Assembly (NCBI RefSeq): GCF_003097315.1
Contig: NZ_QDDL01000002.1
Location: 248,001-312,000 of the forward strand
Source: Pelagibaculum spongiae
GTDB taxonomy: Bacteria; Pseudomonadota; Gammaproteobacteria; Enterobacterales; Pelagibaculaceae
Direction of reading: 5' to 3'
Length of the DNA stretch: 64,000 nt
Shown: positions 44,201 to 52,943 of the stretch, piece after piece
How positions within the stretch are numbered: position 1 is the stretch's first letter
Layout of the letters: each line of letters starts with the position of its first letter
Translations under genes and position numbers: made by a program
The notes under the pieces: model-generated
Told to the model about the DNA's origin: nothing
Seen by the model: the letters and a program-made list of their open reading frames with translations, nothing else
Databases searched by the model: none

Positions 44201-45129
44201 CGAGCTTGGCCAAATGCTTCAAGCGCGGTTAAATCGGAAAATTGGCTTTCGCCGGCATTTTCTAGCAGCCAATGATCTAAGCCTGTTATCCAGCGCTCAA
44301 CATTGTCGGCTTTGTAGTTATCTTTACTGGCAGATAAGAACTTCTTGCCGGTAGCAAACTGCAACATTTCTAGAACCGAATCTCGCTGCTTAGCCCAGCT
44401 GACTGCAAGCTGCTTCGTGTCGATTTTTAGCTGTTCTGGCGCTGGTAAATCTGGCCGGTGAATAATTGCATCTAACCCATGATGGACTGCTCGTGATAGC
44501 AATCCGCCAACCGATTTTTGCAATTGATCTGCAGTGACCCTAGGTGAATGGTTAAACAGGTAACCAACAAACAGTGGATGCCACCGCTGATTATGACTTC
44601 GCCAGTAGTCATCAATAATCTGCCCCAGCAATGCCCGGTCACTTTCTTCAAGGTTGGCTTCAAATAGCACCCCTGACTCAAAAGCAAAATCTTGCAGTAG
44701 CCGGTTACAAAAACCATGAATCGTCGAGATCGCTGCTTGGTCTAATAGCCGAATCGCATGATCCAGCCGAAGTCTGGCCAGCTTGCGTTGCTCCGCTGTG
44801 GAAAACTTTTCCGACAAACTTTGTAGTAACGGGTCTACCAGTGTCTGAGCTTTTTCTGGTTCTTCAGATAACAGCTCAAAATAACGCAAGGCACTGGTGA
44901 TACGGCGGCGAATCCGATCTTTTAGCTCTTGGGTCGCATCTTCAGTAAAGGTCACCACCAAAATCTGCTCAGGCGTCAGCTGGCTTTCCAGCAGCAAACG
45001 CAAATAAAGGCCGGTGATGGTCCATGTTTTCCCGGTACCAGCACTGGCTTCAATCAGGTGACTTCCTGTCAGGGAACAGCCCAAGAGATCCAATGGTCGG
45101 GAAGAATTAGCAGGCGATATATTATTCAT
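41233..45129 (-). CDS. recB: RecB subunit of exodeoxyribonuclease V
   Basis: About 1298 aa. Walker A EASAGTGKTWTI near the N-terminus, UvrD-type motifs (LIDEFQDTDPVQF, FLIGDPKQAIYSFRNAD, ALTRP), and the C-terminal nuclease motif YILDYKSNYLG near residue 1200, which distinguishes RecB from UvrD and Rep. It is the 3'-5' helicase and nuclease of RecBCD. An in-frame TTG at 45147 (AAGG five bases upstream) is an alternative start. recC and recD are not adjacent on either side. Confidence 0.92.
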   Translation of the reverse strand: MNNISPANSSRPLDLLGCSLTGSHLIEASAGTGKTWTITGLYLRLLLESQLTPEQILVVTFTEDATQELKDRIRRRITSALRYFELLSEEPEKAQTLVDPLLQSLSEKFSTAEQRKLARLRLDHAIRLLDQAAISTIHGFCNRLLQDFAFESGVLFEANLEESDRALLGQIIDDYWRSHNQRWHPLFVGYLFNHSPRVTADQLQKSVGGLLSRAVHHGLDAIIHRPDLPAPEQLKIDTKQLAVSWAKQRDSVLEMLQFATGKKFLSASKDNYKADNVERWITGLDHWLLENAGESQFSDLTALEAFGQARLIKARSKSADKNDWWPDNPFSLLADQLIEQLEAGLSGLRWHLLQHAMQQLPQLKTQKHLMTFDDLLLQVRDGLRRNIAGDWLAQAVKQQYPAALIDEFQDTDPVQFEIFSRIYLDGANASGDATALDSALNSGSIAELTAVEVVKESDAENQPLSVENKNCLFLIGDPKQAIYSFRNADIFAYLQAVQSATYRWQLGTNWRSEPALIEGVNQLFSSNNNPFLFSDIEFHPVKASDKNHWQLFVDGQAAGGLNICPVDGNGFDHKADKSRRGVAEAAAARIHWLLSPRRAEFRQTYEKQPSKKFVSQALKAGDIAILVRKNQEGELMRQALSRLGVRSVIQSRQSVFQSAAARDIQWLLQAVLDAGRSRNLYALLATPLYQLTAAELDPLDEQMLEQLQERFLDYHNRWQKDGVAAMLRFCLQQEKMLPRIATLSDGERRLTDIRHLSELLQQTAHEQKFGPGGLVSWLRQQRLDSETADSQQLRLESDEALVRIVTIHKSKGLEYPLVFCPFLWSSSFSSAMQPDFPSAHDPDGEMKIWMDGTDKNGVGKKQLAAIGQAEAMAEDLRLLYVALTRPINGCWLWWGWVHNASTSSLATALGCLLFADDAFADDTLANQQKKQKLIEEPVKKLKALGKELSQAEIILRLQELVGQSPAARDSSYAQAAIRIEDRPILTELPLGEDLNQQLLAPLQFKRYLQSQRMLHSFSSLHAATSHSSGHAVDVESPDYDAEPVNQRQQEQQELLADQFSFPRGANPGSCLHAIFEFSDFTDRQSVAEQIPIQLEKFAIDAEWQAVAEQWFDTMLSTPLLNQQPDVENLCLADLTCQQRLNELEFVYPTPLEKPEVLKEIFDLALTGNKNRQALQNKLNKGLHGFLKGFIDLIFVHEERWYILDYKSNYLGDNVSDYLPDNLHVAMQEAGYDLQYTVYTVALNRYLQYRLGENYDYDKHFGGALYLYLRGMDGSGNTGIYFARTDKVVLENLEQILVG

Positions 45130-45311
45130 AACGAATAATCTACCCAACTTTGCCTTTGCGAGCTATCCAATAAGGGTGCGAAATATTTATTATGTAGATT
45201 TTTGTCGGCAAACTGACACTAACATCAAGCACAATAAATTTGATGCTTTGGGTTTTGCCGCTACTGATTGACCAAGCTAAAACGTTTTCTAACCCTGCCG
45301 GGAGATTCAAT

Positions 45312-46997
45312 ATGCAAGCAGATTTCTGGAATGGCCGCAGAGCACCTGGTGTTCCTGATCACCTGGAAGCCTCAGAATTCGCTTCGATCACTGAATTATT
45401 TGAAGATTCCTGCCGCAAGTTTGCCAATCGGCCTGCCTATTGGAACATCGGCGTAACCATTAGCTATCGCCAGCTCGATCAGCTCAGTAAAGATTTCGCC
45501 GCCTGGCTGCAAAATCGCACTGACTTAAAACCAGGCGACCGAATAGCGATTCAAATGCCCAATATGATTCAGTTTCCAATTGCGGTATTTGGTGCTTTAC
45601 GGGCTGGCTTGGTCATCACTCCCACTAACCCACTCTATACGGCAGCAGAAATGCGCCACCAGTTTAAAGATTCCGGCGCAAAAGCATTGGTATTTATGAA
45701 TACCTTTGGCCACTCGGTGGAACAGGTGCTTAAGGAAACCGAAATTGAGCAGCTCATTGTTGCTGAATTGGGCGACATGCAGCCATCATTTTTCAAGCGC
45801 ACTGCCCTTAACTTTGCAGTTAAACACGTTAAAAAGCTGGTTAAGCCTTATAACCTTCCACAAGCAGTTAGTTTTCGAGATGTTTTATCAGCCGGTGAAA
45901 ACCTGCCATTTACCCCAGTTAAAAATACCGAAAATGATATTGCCATTTTACAATATACCGGCGGAACCACCGGTGTAGCTAAAGGCGCAATGCTAAGCCA
46001 TGGCAACCTGCTGGCAAATATGCAGCAAATGAAAGCCATGACTTCCCAGCTAGACCAACATGGAAAACCATTACAAATACCCGGCGAAGAGTCAGCCATT
46101 TGCCCGTTACCGCTGTACCATATTTTTGCCTTTACTGTGCACTGCCTGTGCATGACCGCAATGGGCAATAAGAATATATTGGTCACCAATCCTCGTGATA
46201 CTTCTATGTTTATTAAAATTATGTCGCGGCATAAATTTACCGGCATCAGCGGCGTAAATACCTTATATATTTCATTACTCAATCATCCAGATATTCATAA
46301 GGTCGACTTTAGCCATTTACGGCTTGCTTTGGCCGGTGGCATGGCTTTGTCTCGCGATACATCAATACGCTTTCATCAATTAACCGGTGCTGAAATTGTC
46401 GAAGGCTATGGCCTGACTGAATGCGCACCGATAGTGTCTTGCAATCCTTTGGGTGATTTTTGCCAGCGAGGCACTGTTGGCTTACCAGCACCCGGCACCG
46501 AATTAAAAGTAATTGATGAAGATGGGAAAATACTCGAGCTAGGCGAGCGCGGTGAATTATGTGTGCGCGGGCCACAAGTAATGAAAGGGTATTGGAACCG
46601 CCCTGAAGCTACCGCTGAAGTCATTGACAGCGAAAGCTGGTTGCATACTGGCGACGTGGGCGTGATTGACCATGATGGTTATATTCGAATTGTTGACCGG
46701 ATTAAAGATATCATTATTGTCTCAGGTTTTAATGTTTACCCCAATGAAATTGAAGATTTGGTTAATCGTCATCCAAAGGTAGTTTGCTCGGCGGCGGTTG
46801 GTGTTAACGATGATTTAACCGGAGAAGCCGTGCAATTATTTGTTCAATCGCAAGATGCATCATTAACAGAAGCGGAATTAAAAACCTGGTGCGCTTCAGA
46901 ATTAACCGGCTATAAACGGCCAAAGAAGATTAAAATTGTTGATGAATTGCCGATGACACCAGTGGGCAAAGTATTGAGAAGATTGTTGCGGGAGTGA
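45312..46997 (+). CDS. fadD: long-chain-fatty-acid-CoA ligase
   Basis: 561 aa from the ATG at 45312, which has GGGAG upstream and gives exactly the E. coli FadD length; an earlier frame at 45240 is discounted. Adenylate-forming motif YTGGTTGVAKGAMLSHGN, GYGLTECAPIVSCNP, DGYIRIVDRIKDIIIVSGFN and the catalytic Lys in PMTPVGKVLRR. Activates fatty acids for beta-oxidation or uptake at the inner membrane. Confidence 0.93.
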   Translation: MQADFWNGRRAPGVPDHLEASEFASITELFEDSCRKFANRPAYWNIGVTISYRQLDQLSKDFAAWLQNRTDLKPGDRIAIQMPNMIQFPIAVFGALRAGLVITPTNPLYTAAEMRHQFKDSGAKALVFMNTFGHSVEQVLKETEIEQLIVAELGDMQPSFFKRTALNFAVKHVKKLVKPYNLPQAVSFRDVLSAGENLPFTPVKNTENDIAILQYTGGTTGVAKGAMLSHGNLLANMQQMKAMTSQLDQHGKPLQIPGEESAICPLPLYHIFAFTVHCLCMTAMGNKNILVTNPRDTSMFIKIMSRHKFTGISGVNTLYISLLNHPDIHKVDFSHLRLALAGGMALSRDTSIRFHQLTGAEIVEGYGLTECAPIVSCNPLGDFCQRGTVGLPAPGTELKVIDEDGKILELGERGELCVRGPQVMKGYWNRPEATAEVIDSESWLHTGDVGVIDHDGYIRIVDRIKDIIIVSGFNVYPNEIEDLVNRHPKVVCSAAVGVNDDLTGEAVQLFVQSQDASLTEAELKTWCASELTGYKRPKKIKIVDELPMTPVGKVLRRLLRE

Positions 46998-47038
46998 CTA
47001 CTTTAGAAAAACCTGGGATTTTAGAAAAACCTGAAATT

Positions 47039-47653
47039 TTAGCAAAAACTAAAGTCTGGCTCTTCTCTTCCGGTTTCTTTTTCCATTTGTTCAATTGCGC
47101 GTCTTTCTTCGTCACTTTCCCAAATGATTCCATAACAATTATCAAATGGGATTACTATTTTGATAGACGCTATTTCTTTTGTCGTGTCTTCGCATACAAT
47201 CCAGAGGGTTGCGCCAGGTATTTCTTCCGGATTTAAATAGGTGTGGCAAAACAGAAGAGATTCTCGAATAAACCTATGACTATCAGGATATCGAGAAGGA
47301 TATTGAATTTCTCTAGCTCTAATGTTTTCAGAGACTGAATTAAATTGATTGCCGGTATAATCAAATGAAAAAACTCGTTTTTTTTCACGCAAACTTATTA
47401 TTTCTGAATAATAAGCCTTCAAAGAACAGTCAGCTCCGAACTTATGAATATTTAGATCTCGATTAAACGTATCTCTTATCTTTAATCTTGTCGCAATCAT
47501 TAAAGACCTAGCTCGCTCTCTAAAATAGACTTTCCTCATTCTATCTGGAGTTCCCGGAGGCGATGCAACTCCCAACTCATCACCAAGAGAAAGCGGCCGA
47601 GCTTTTAGCTTCGATTTCGACCTAGGCTTCGGCCTTTCACTAGAAAAATCCAT
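47039..47653 (-). CDS. hypothetical protein
   Basis: 204 aa, basic and disordered N-terminus (SSERPKPRSKSKLKARPL), then a mixed alpha/beta body with WIVCEDTTKEI and a C-terminal EKETGREEPDF. No family recognised. It runs convergent to fadD, 42 bases away. The upstream sequence offers only a GGAG too close to the ATG, so the start is uncertain. Confidence 0.55.
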   Translation of the reverse strand: MDFSSERPKPRSKSKLKARPLSLGDELGVASPPGTPDRMRKVYFRERARSLMIATRLKIRDTFNRDLNIHKFGADCSLKAYYSEIISLREKKRVFSFDYTGNQFNSVSENIRAREIQYPSRYPDSHRFIRESLLFCHTYLNPEEIPGATLWIVCEDTTKEIASIKIVIPFDNCYGIIWESDEERRAIEQMEKETGREEPDFSFC

Positions 47654-47701
47654 ACTCCATCCATGAAGTGATAATTATTGGATTGATTCTAGCAGGATAA
47701 A

Positions 47702-48310
47702 TTAAGCAGGATAAATCTCACCACAGCGACCTTTATTGATCAGCACGCAATCCATACCACCACTATGAGCTGCCTCACGGCCAATTTCAGTATCTTCAAA
47801 AACCAGACATTTTTTTGGTTCAATACCCAGCTTTTCTGCAGCTAACAGGAAAGTATCAGGATGTGGTTTATGGTTTTCAACATCATTGGCAGTCACCACC
47901 GCATCCATATACTGCTCAAGCCCGGTATTACGCAGCACACGATCGGCATTAGTTCTTGGAGAACCAGTGCCAATCGCCATGGGTAACTTGCCATGATAAT
48001 GGCGCACCAGATTCAACATACTGGCAAAGCTGTCAGCACGATTAATGTTTTGCAAGTAATGGGCTCTTTTCGCCTTGGTGGCAGCAAGCGTATCGATACG
48101 CAACCCTTGCTCCTTGTTGATGATCGCTGCAATTTTACGAGCAGGTACACCACCCAGCTGATTGAGCCGAACCGGGTCAAACTTAAAACCAAACTCATCG
48201 GCAATCGATTGCCAGGCATTTAAGTGCAATGGCATGGAATCAACCAATGTGCCGTCTAGGTCGAAAATCAAAGCATCGTAAGCGGTTAGGTCGAGCGTCA
48301 AGGGATCCAT
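47702..48310 (-). CDS. HAD-superfamily phosphatase / phosphoglucomutase-like (YqaB-like)
   Basis: 202 aa from the ATG at 48310; a TTG codon at 48313 is an alternative. HAD motif I DALIFDLDGTLVDSMPLH, motif II GTGSPR, motif III/IV KPHPDTFLLAAEKLGI with FEDTEIGREAAHSGG. This subclass (beta-phosphoglucomutase/YqaB) acts on sugar phosphates; the substrate is not determined. Confidence 0.88.
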   Translation of the reverse strand: MDPLTLDLTAYDALIFDLDGTLVDSMPLHLNAWQSIADEFGFKFDPVRLNQLGGVPARKIAAIINKEQGLRIDTLAATKAKRAHYLQNINRADSFASMLNLVRHYHGKLPMAIGTGSPRTNADRVLRNTGLEQYMDAVVTANDVENHKPHPDTFLLAAEKLGIEPKKCLVFEDTEIGREAAHSGGMDCVLINKGRCGEIYPA

Positions 48311-48680
48311 CAAAATTACCGTTGATTGGCTACATTCACAGTGTACTGACCCAGAGATTATGCCGTTACTTGCTCCTGTCAGTCAGATTCTATCTTAGCG
48401 GATTAATTCGACTGCCTGACGGAAAAAATCTCTGTCGTGAAAGCCAAGCGACCACTAAAGCCAGTTAGCCCTATTAAAATTTCTAGCAAAATGTTTGGCA
48501 AAATTACAAGCATCGGCCGCTGATACAAATAAGCAGTAAGAACACCAATCCCCTTGAAATTACTGTGGTAATTGGTTGGAGTGAGCGACTACTTCAAAAA
48601 ATGTCATAGCAAACATACCGTGACAGCTCGATCGGTTTCTGGCACAAAGTAACTATTCGCTATTCATAAGACTAATAACA
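48311..48680. other. intergenic region
   Basis: 370 bases between divergent genes. No convincing frame, repeat or terminator. Presumably holds the promoters. Confidence 0.45.
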
Positions 48681-49793
48681 ATGTTGCGATCATTGGTTAA
48701 AGAAACATTTAACAGCAGCGCCCAGCTGCCACGACCTATCCTTTCTGGCATTTTACTCACAGCAATCTTAATAACCGGCTGCGCTAGTCAGGTTAGCCAC
48801 CTTCCGATATTAAAAAACTCACCAAAACACGCAAAAGTGCTTGCCAGAGCTAATGTAAACGCTCCAACCGAACAAGCCTCAAGCAAGTTGCAAGTTCAGT
48901 ACCTTGGGGTTAGCGGATTTAAGCTCAGCTACAATGGCAGCTCAATTCTGACTGCACCTTCATTTTCAAATCCGGCATTTTGGGGCTTTCCACCCGCTCC
49001 TTTTATGGCATTTCAGCCTGACACCCAACGAATCGACCGGTTAATGCAGCAAGTAGATGCCCAACAAGCCAGCATGATTCTGGTCGGCCATGCCCATTAC
49101 GACCATTTAATGGATGTGCCCTATATCGCTAATCAGTTTGCCGACAAGGCTATGATCATCGGCTCAAAAACCACCAAGCACAGCATTGCTTCCCAAGTCA
49201 GCTCACAGCGAATTATCCCGGTGAATAAAATTGCTGCCAAAGACGATCAACCCGGTCAATGGATTTATAGCCAAGACAAAAAAGTACGGGTGATGGCAAT
49301 TGAATCAGAACATGCGCCACATATTCTGGGCATTAAATTTCTGCAAGGCAGCTATCAGAAAGATTTACCTCAGCTTCCAAAAACTATTGGCGGATGGGTA
49401 GAAGGTAAAACCTACGCTTATTTAATCGATTTTTTAGAGAACAATGGCGAGATAGCCTACCGAGTGCATTTCCAAGATGCCGCCAGCACACCACCTTTAG
49501 GTTTTGTTCCCAACTTGCCACAAAGCCAGCAAAAACGTGTTGATGCCGCGATTCATTGCGTCGCCGCCTATGACCAGGTCGATGATTATCCCAACCTGCT
49601 GGTACAAAAAATGCAGCCAAAAATCAGTATTCTTGCTCATTGGGAAGATTTTTTTGGCAACCAACCCGATGGTGAACAGCAAGGTGTTCGGCTGACTTCA
49701 ATAGAAGGCTTTATCGGTGAACTGGAATCGGTTCAGGCAAAAGACGCCAAATGGATTATGCCAAAACCGATGGTGACGTTTGAGGTGGAGTAA
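48681..49793 (+). CDS. metallo-beta-lactamase-fold hydrolase, lipoprotein
   Basis: 370 aa. Lipobox in LTAILITGC after an N-terminal basic region. The mature part has LGVSGFKLSYNGSSILTAP and the zinc motif VGHAHYDHLMD (~135-145), with a later SEHAPH and HWEDFFG. This is an MBL-fold hydrolase of the UlaG/RomA-like sort anchored to the envelope. Substrate unknown. Confidence 0.8.
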   Translation: MLRSLVKETFNSSAQLPRPILSGILLTAILITGCASQVSHLPILKNSPKHAKVLARANVNAPTEQASSKLQVQYLGVSGFKLSYNGSSILTAPSFSNPAFWGFPPAPFMAFQPDTQRIDRLMQQVDAQQASMILVGHAHYDHLMDVPYIANQFADKAMIIGSKTTKHSIASQVSSQRIIPVNKIAAKDDQPGQWIYSQDKKVRVMAIESEHAPHILGIKFLQGSYQKDLPQLPKTIGGWVEGKTYAYLIDFLENNGEIAYRVHFQDAASTPPLGFVPNLPQSQQKRVDAAIHCVAAYDQVDDYPNLLVQKMQPKISILAHWEDFFGNQPDGEQQGVRLTSIEGFIGELESVQAKDAKWIMPKPMVTFEVE

Positions 49794-49893
49794 CATTAAC
49801 CAGATGATCTTCAAAAGAGCCAACTAATTTATATGAATTAATCGTTGCATTTAATCTTGCATTATTTGACGGATATAGCGCATATAACTCCCT

Positions 49894-50012
49894 GGTGCGC
49901 CCACAGGCTTACCTAGGCTACGAAAACCAATCAGTTTTAATTAATAAATCTCTGATATTTAAATTAATGCTGTACTAAACGTAGGTTGGGTAAGCCTTAA
50001 GGCGCACCCAAC
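49894..50012. repeat. inverted pair of REP-like sequences
   Basis: GGTAAGCCTTAAGGCGCACC (49989-50008, inside GTAGGTTGGG...CCCAAC at 49981-50012) has an inverted relative GGTGCGCCCACAGGCTTACC (49894-49913). The TAAGCC core and the GTAGGTT ends resemble the palindrome family at 14248 and 58538. The rest of the gap 49794-50143 shows nothing else. Confidence 0.6.
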
Positions 50013-50143
50013 AATCACTTAAAACAAAGAGCTGTCTTCTACTACCACTATTATATTCTGACAAGCTTACCAAACCGGCAGCTTTCATTTGTAGCAAACA
50101 GTTCTTGCTGGTTTTTAAATATAAAATAATAAGGAATAACAAG

Positions 50144-51217
50144 ATGATCAGTAAAGTTCGCGGCTTCAGCAAATACCAAAAAGACATAGTAAAATCGCTC
50201 AACAAAGAACTAGGAACCGGCACCCCCTTTAGCTTTGAGAAAACCAACAACAACCATTTAAAAATACTCATCAATGGCATAGCCAAACCGCTATACACTT
50301 CTAGCACACCTTCCGATAGAAAAAGTGCCATCAACTTTATGGCTGACGTGAAAACCGCCATTAAAAATGCATCACTCCCCCGACCCAGCCGACCAGCTAA
50401 TAACGTGCCCCCACCCGGTCAGGCACGAAAACAATTCTATTTCGACAAACTATATGATGCTGCAGTAAAAGCATTACGCAATAAAATTGATGAATTCGCA
50501 GAAAATGAATCGAAAATCATTTGTTCAGAAAACGACTTGGAAATGTTAAAGCCCAGCCGGTTGGCATTGGCCGAACAATTACTTTCTTATGCAAAGAACA
50601 ATGATAAGCGCAGCGCTTACTTAACCAACAAAGATATCAAAGAATTAACCACTAAAATACTTAAGCATATTAATTTCATGCTGCCAAGCGCTGCCTTTTA
50701 CAGTGAACAACTACAACAGATTCAAGAAAATGAAATGTCAGAAAAACAACCTATCACCGTGCTAGCTAAACCATTAACTAAAAAATCAGCAGAAGTAGTA
50801 CAAGCAACCGTGCAAACAACAACACAAGCAGCAGCACCGATACTAGCCACAACACCGCCAACCAAACCCAAGAATCTAACCGAGCAGCAAACTAATAATA
50901 CCGATTTGCAAACAGGCACATTGCCGCAAACTCATGTTCTACAGCCCCACACACAGCAACAACAGGATGACTCAATCGACAACCCAGCAATCCTGCTGGC
51001 AGGCAAAAATGCTGAGTCTCAAATACATTGGTTGCAACAGCTAGATATGCTGCAATTACAGCAGTTACAAGAAAACATTCAACAAGCCATTATTCAAAAA
51101 ACCGAAAAAAATATCGAGCAAGTCGTCGCCTTAATAGAACAAAACGACCTACCGATTGACGTCATCTTACAAAAGCTGGCTGAGCGTAATATTCAACCAG
51201 CAAAACTTGAAGATTGA
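50144..51217 (+). CDS. HicA-like N-terminal domain protein with Gln-rich tail
   Basis: 357 aa from the ATG at 50144 (AAGGA eight bases upstream). Residues ~25-75 contain KTNNNHLKILING and STPSDRKSAINFMADVKTA, recalling the HicA-type RNA-binding fold (NHxK then TPSDxRa..n). A helical middle part, then a Thr/Gln/Pro-rich linker and a Gln-rich coiled-coil end (QQLDMLQLQQLQENIQQA). Function unknown. The HicA histidine is present, but no HicB antitoxin is adjacent. Confidence 0.55.
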   Translation: MISKVRGFSKYQKDIVKSLNKELGTGTPFSFEKTNNNHLKILINGIAKPLYTSSTPSDRKSAINFMADVKTAIKNASLPRPSRPANNVPPPGQARKQFYFDKLYDAAVKALRNKIDEFAENESKIICSENDLEMLKPSRLALAEQLLSYAKNNDKRSAYLTNKDIKELTTKILKHINFMLPSAAFYSEQLQQIQENEMSEKQPITVLAKPLTKKSAEVVQATVQTTTQAAAPILATTPPTKPKNLTEQQTNNTDLQTGTLPQTHVLQPHTQQQQDDSIDNPAILLAGKNAESQIHWLQQLDMLQLQQLQENIQQAIIQKTEKNIEQVVALIEQNDLPIDVILQKLAERNIQPAKLED

Positions 51218-51273
51218 AGATTTTTAGTAACGAAGAAATTTCCATAATCGCTATGAATTTAAAACTATTGACT

Positions 51274-51315
51274 ACTCTCGATATTTCCAGGCCATTACTT
51301 GGAAGTATCGAGAGT
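51274..51315. repeat. hairpin between accessory genes
   Basis: ACTCTCGATA (51274-51283) and TATCGAGAGT (51306-51315) are perfect inverted repeats, extended by TTTCCA/TTGGAA with one mismatch. No T run follows. The gap 51218-51535 holds nothing else evident. Confidence 0.55.
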
Positions 51316-51535
51316 AACAATACACGAGCAATCCTCTAACAAAATGCTTTCAACACACCGAACACAACTCTTCAGCATCCTTTTCAAAGAAAAACAGTCT
51401 CGCCAAAGTTAATATTGTTGTATGCCGCAATAGCTTCATTTAACATGCAACAAAAAAGATTGTCATGTTTATTGATGCGACACAAGTTGTCGCATGGCTT
51501 TGCATAATAGGCTTATCAACATTGAGGAGCTGAAT

Positions 51536-51670
51536 ATGCACCCTGGAGCACCCTACTTCTTTATCTGTTTGAAATGTAAACATCGTTTTACTCGACCTAT
51601 CAATTTGGGGATATGCTGCCCAAGCTGCAAATCATGGCGAGTCACAAAAGATCATACTGTTTTCAAATAG
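51536..51670 (+). CDS. 44-aa zinc-ribbon microprotein
   Basis: Short frame with a strong GAGGAG seven bases before the ATG. It encodes MHPGAPYFFICLKCKHRF and later GICCPSCKSWRV: two CxxC pairs, a typical zinc-ribbon arrangement. Below the usual length cutoff of gene callers. It precedes the 84-aa frame and the WYL operon. Role unknown, possibly nucleic-acid binding. Confidence 0.6.
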   Translation: MHPGAPYFFICLKCKHRFTRPINLGICCPSCKSWRVTKDHTVFK

Positions 51671-51691
51671 CTACTTTGGAGTCGCACCAGA

Positions 51692-51946
51692 ATGCCTGCA
51701 AAGATGCTATATGGCGCATATTCGACAAATAGATTAAGCAATACGGTTACAGAAACAAACAGAAGTAGATCAACAAAAATCAGACAACGAAAAAGACACA
51801 TAACTAGCAAGAATAGGCATTATGAAAAACAGTCAAGGATTAAACAGCTATTCGGAAATTTTGATGCCGCAATTTCTCTTATTATTTTCCTGCCGTCCTT
51901 GGTTACTGCAATTTGGCTGCTGCTTATTGCCACTGGCAGGGCTTAA
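51692..51946 (+). CDS. small membrane protein (hypothetical)
   Basis: 84 aa, strongly basic N-terminal half (RSTKIRQRKRHITSKNR), then one membrane helix near the C-terminus (AAISLIIFLPSLVTAIWLLL). GGAG lies ten bases before the ATG. 21 bases both from the zinc-ribbon gene and to the WYL gene, so it may be co-transcribed. It could also be a chance frame. Confidence 0.45.
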   Translation: MPAKMLYGAYSTNRLSNTVTETNRSRSTKIRQRKRHITSKNRHYEKQSRIKQLFGNFDAAISLIIFLPSLVTAIWLLLIATGRA

Positions 51947-51967
51947 TGCTCTAAGGCATAGCCACTA

Positions 51968-52933
51968 ATGGCCGCCAACGAAGATAACCTCGAATTCACC
52001 TTGAGCTTACTAGCACAGATTCCCAGTCGCCCAAGCAGAACATCAGTATCTGAGCTACTTGATGCTTTATCGGCAGAATATACGTGTAGCGAAAGAAAAA
52101 TTCAGCGCAAGTTAAAATTTCTAACCGAGCAGGGTTATATCGAACAAGACAATCGAAGCAAACCCTACGGTTATTGGTTAATCAAAAAACCTGATTTTTT
52201 AAGCGCTGCAGGGTTAACCGCTCAACAATCGCTATTGCTTAAATTGGCTGAAGACCACCTAACCAATCTATTACCAGTTAGTGTGATGCGTTCGATGAAA
52301 CCAATTTTTCAGCAGGCCGAATTGCAAGTTAACCAAATTAATTCTGCTGACAAACCAGAGTCTCAATGGCTCAATAAAGTCCGCCTGGTTAGCGAAACCC
52401 AGCCTTTGTTAGCACCAGCCATTGCTGATGGTATTTTCGAAACCATCAGCGAAGCGTTGTATCACGACAAATACCTCGACCTTCGCTACAAAAATGCCAA
52501 AGGCCAGCAAAAAGATAAACAAGGCATCATGCCACTTGGTATGGCCCAGCAAGGCAAACGAATTTATTTAGTCTGTCGTTTTCCCGGCTACGACAACGAA
52601 CGCAGCCTGGCATTACACCGAATAGAAAGCGCTAAAAAATCGACGCTAGGCTTTAAACGCCCAACAGACTTCGATTTAAAAAAATACGACAACGACGGCC
52701 GCTTTGGATTTGGAGAAGGCAAAAAATGCCGCCTCAGCTTCCATATCAAAAAAAGCGCCGGGCACCATCTATCAGAAACAAAACTTTCAGAAGATCAAAC
52801 CATCGAACCCTCTAAAGAACACAAAGATTATTTACACATCACCGCCACCGTCATCGACTCCAAACAGCTACACATGTGGCTGAATAGCTTTGGGGAAGAT
52901 GTGTGGGGCATTACAACTAAGCAAAAAAGTTAA
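51968..52933 (+). CDS. WYL-domain transcriptional regulator
   Basis: 321 aa. N-terminal winged helix (~20-75; SVSELLDALSAEY, CSERKIQRKLKFL) and a WYL-type ligand domain around 190-225 (IMPLGMAQQGKRIYLVCRF and LALHRIESA). The family senses nucleic acids or nucleotides and often controls defence genes. It ends 10 bases before the TerB-like gene, so it probably regulates its own operon. Confidence 0.85.
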   Translation: MAANEDNLEFTLSLLAQIPSRPSRTSVSELLDALSAEYTCSERKIQRKLKFLTEQGYIEQDNRSKPYGYWLIKKPDFLSAAGLTAQQSLLLKLAEDHLTNLLPVSVMRSMKPIFQQAELQVNQINSADKPESQWLNKVRLVSETQPLLAPAIADGIFETISEALYHDKYLDLRYKNAKGQQKDKQGIMPLGMAQQGKRIYLVCRFPGYDNERSLALHRIESAKKSTLGFKRPTDFDLKKYDNDGRFGFGEGKKCRLSFHIKKSAGHHLSETKLSEDQTIEPSKEHKDYLHITATVIDSKQLHMWLNSFGEDVWGITTKQKS

Positions 52934-52943
52934 GGAGAAAATT

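Noticed and set aside
45848..46282. 144-codon minus-strand frame
   Set aside because: Antisense shadow of fadD.
48229..48468. 79-codon plus-strand frame
   Set aside because: Overlaps the HAD gene antisense and shows no supporting signal.
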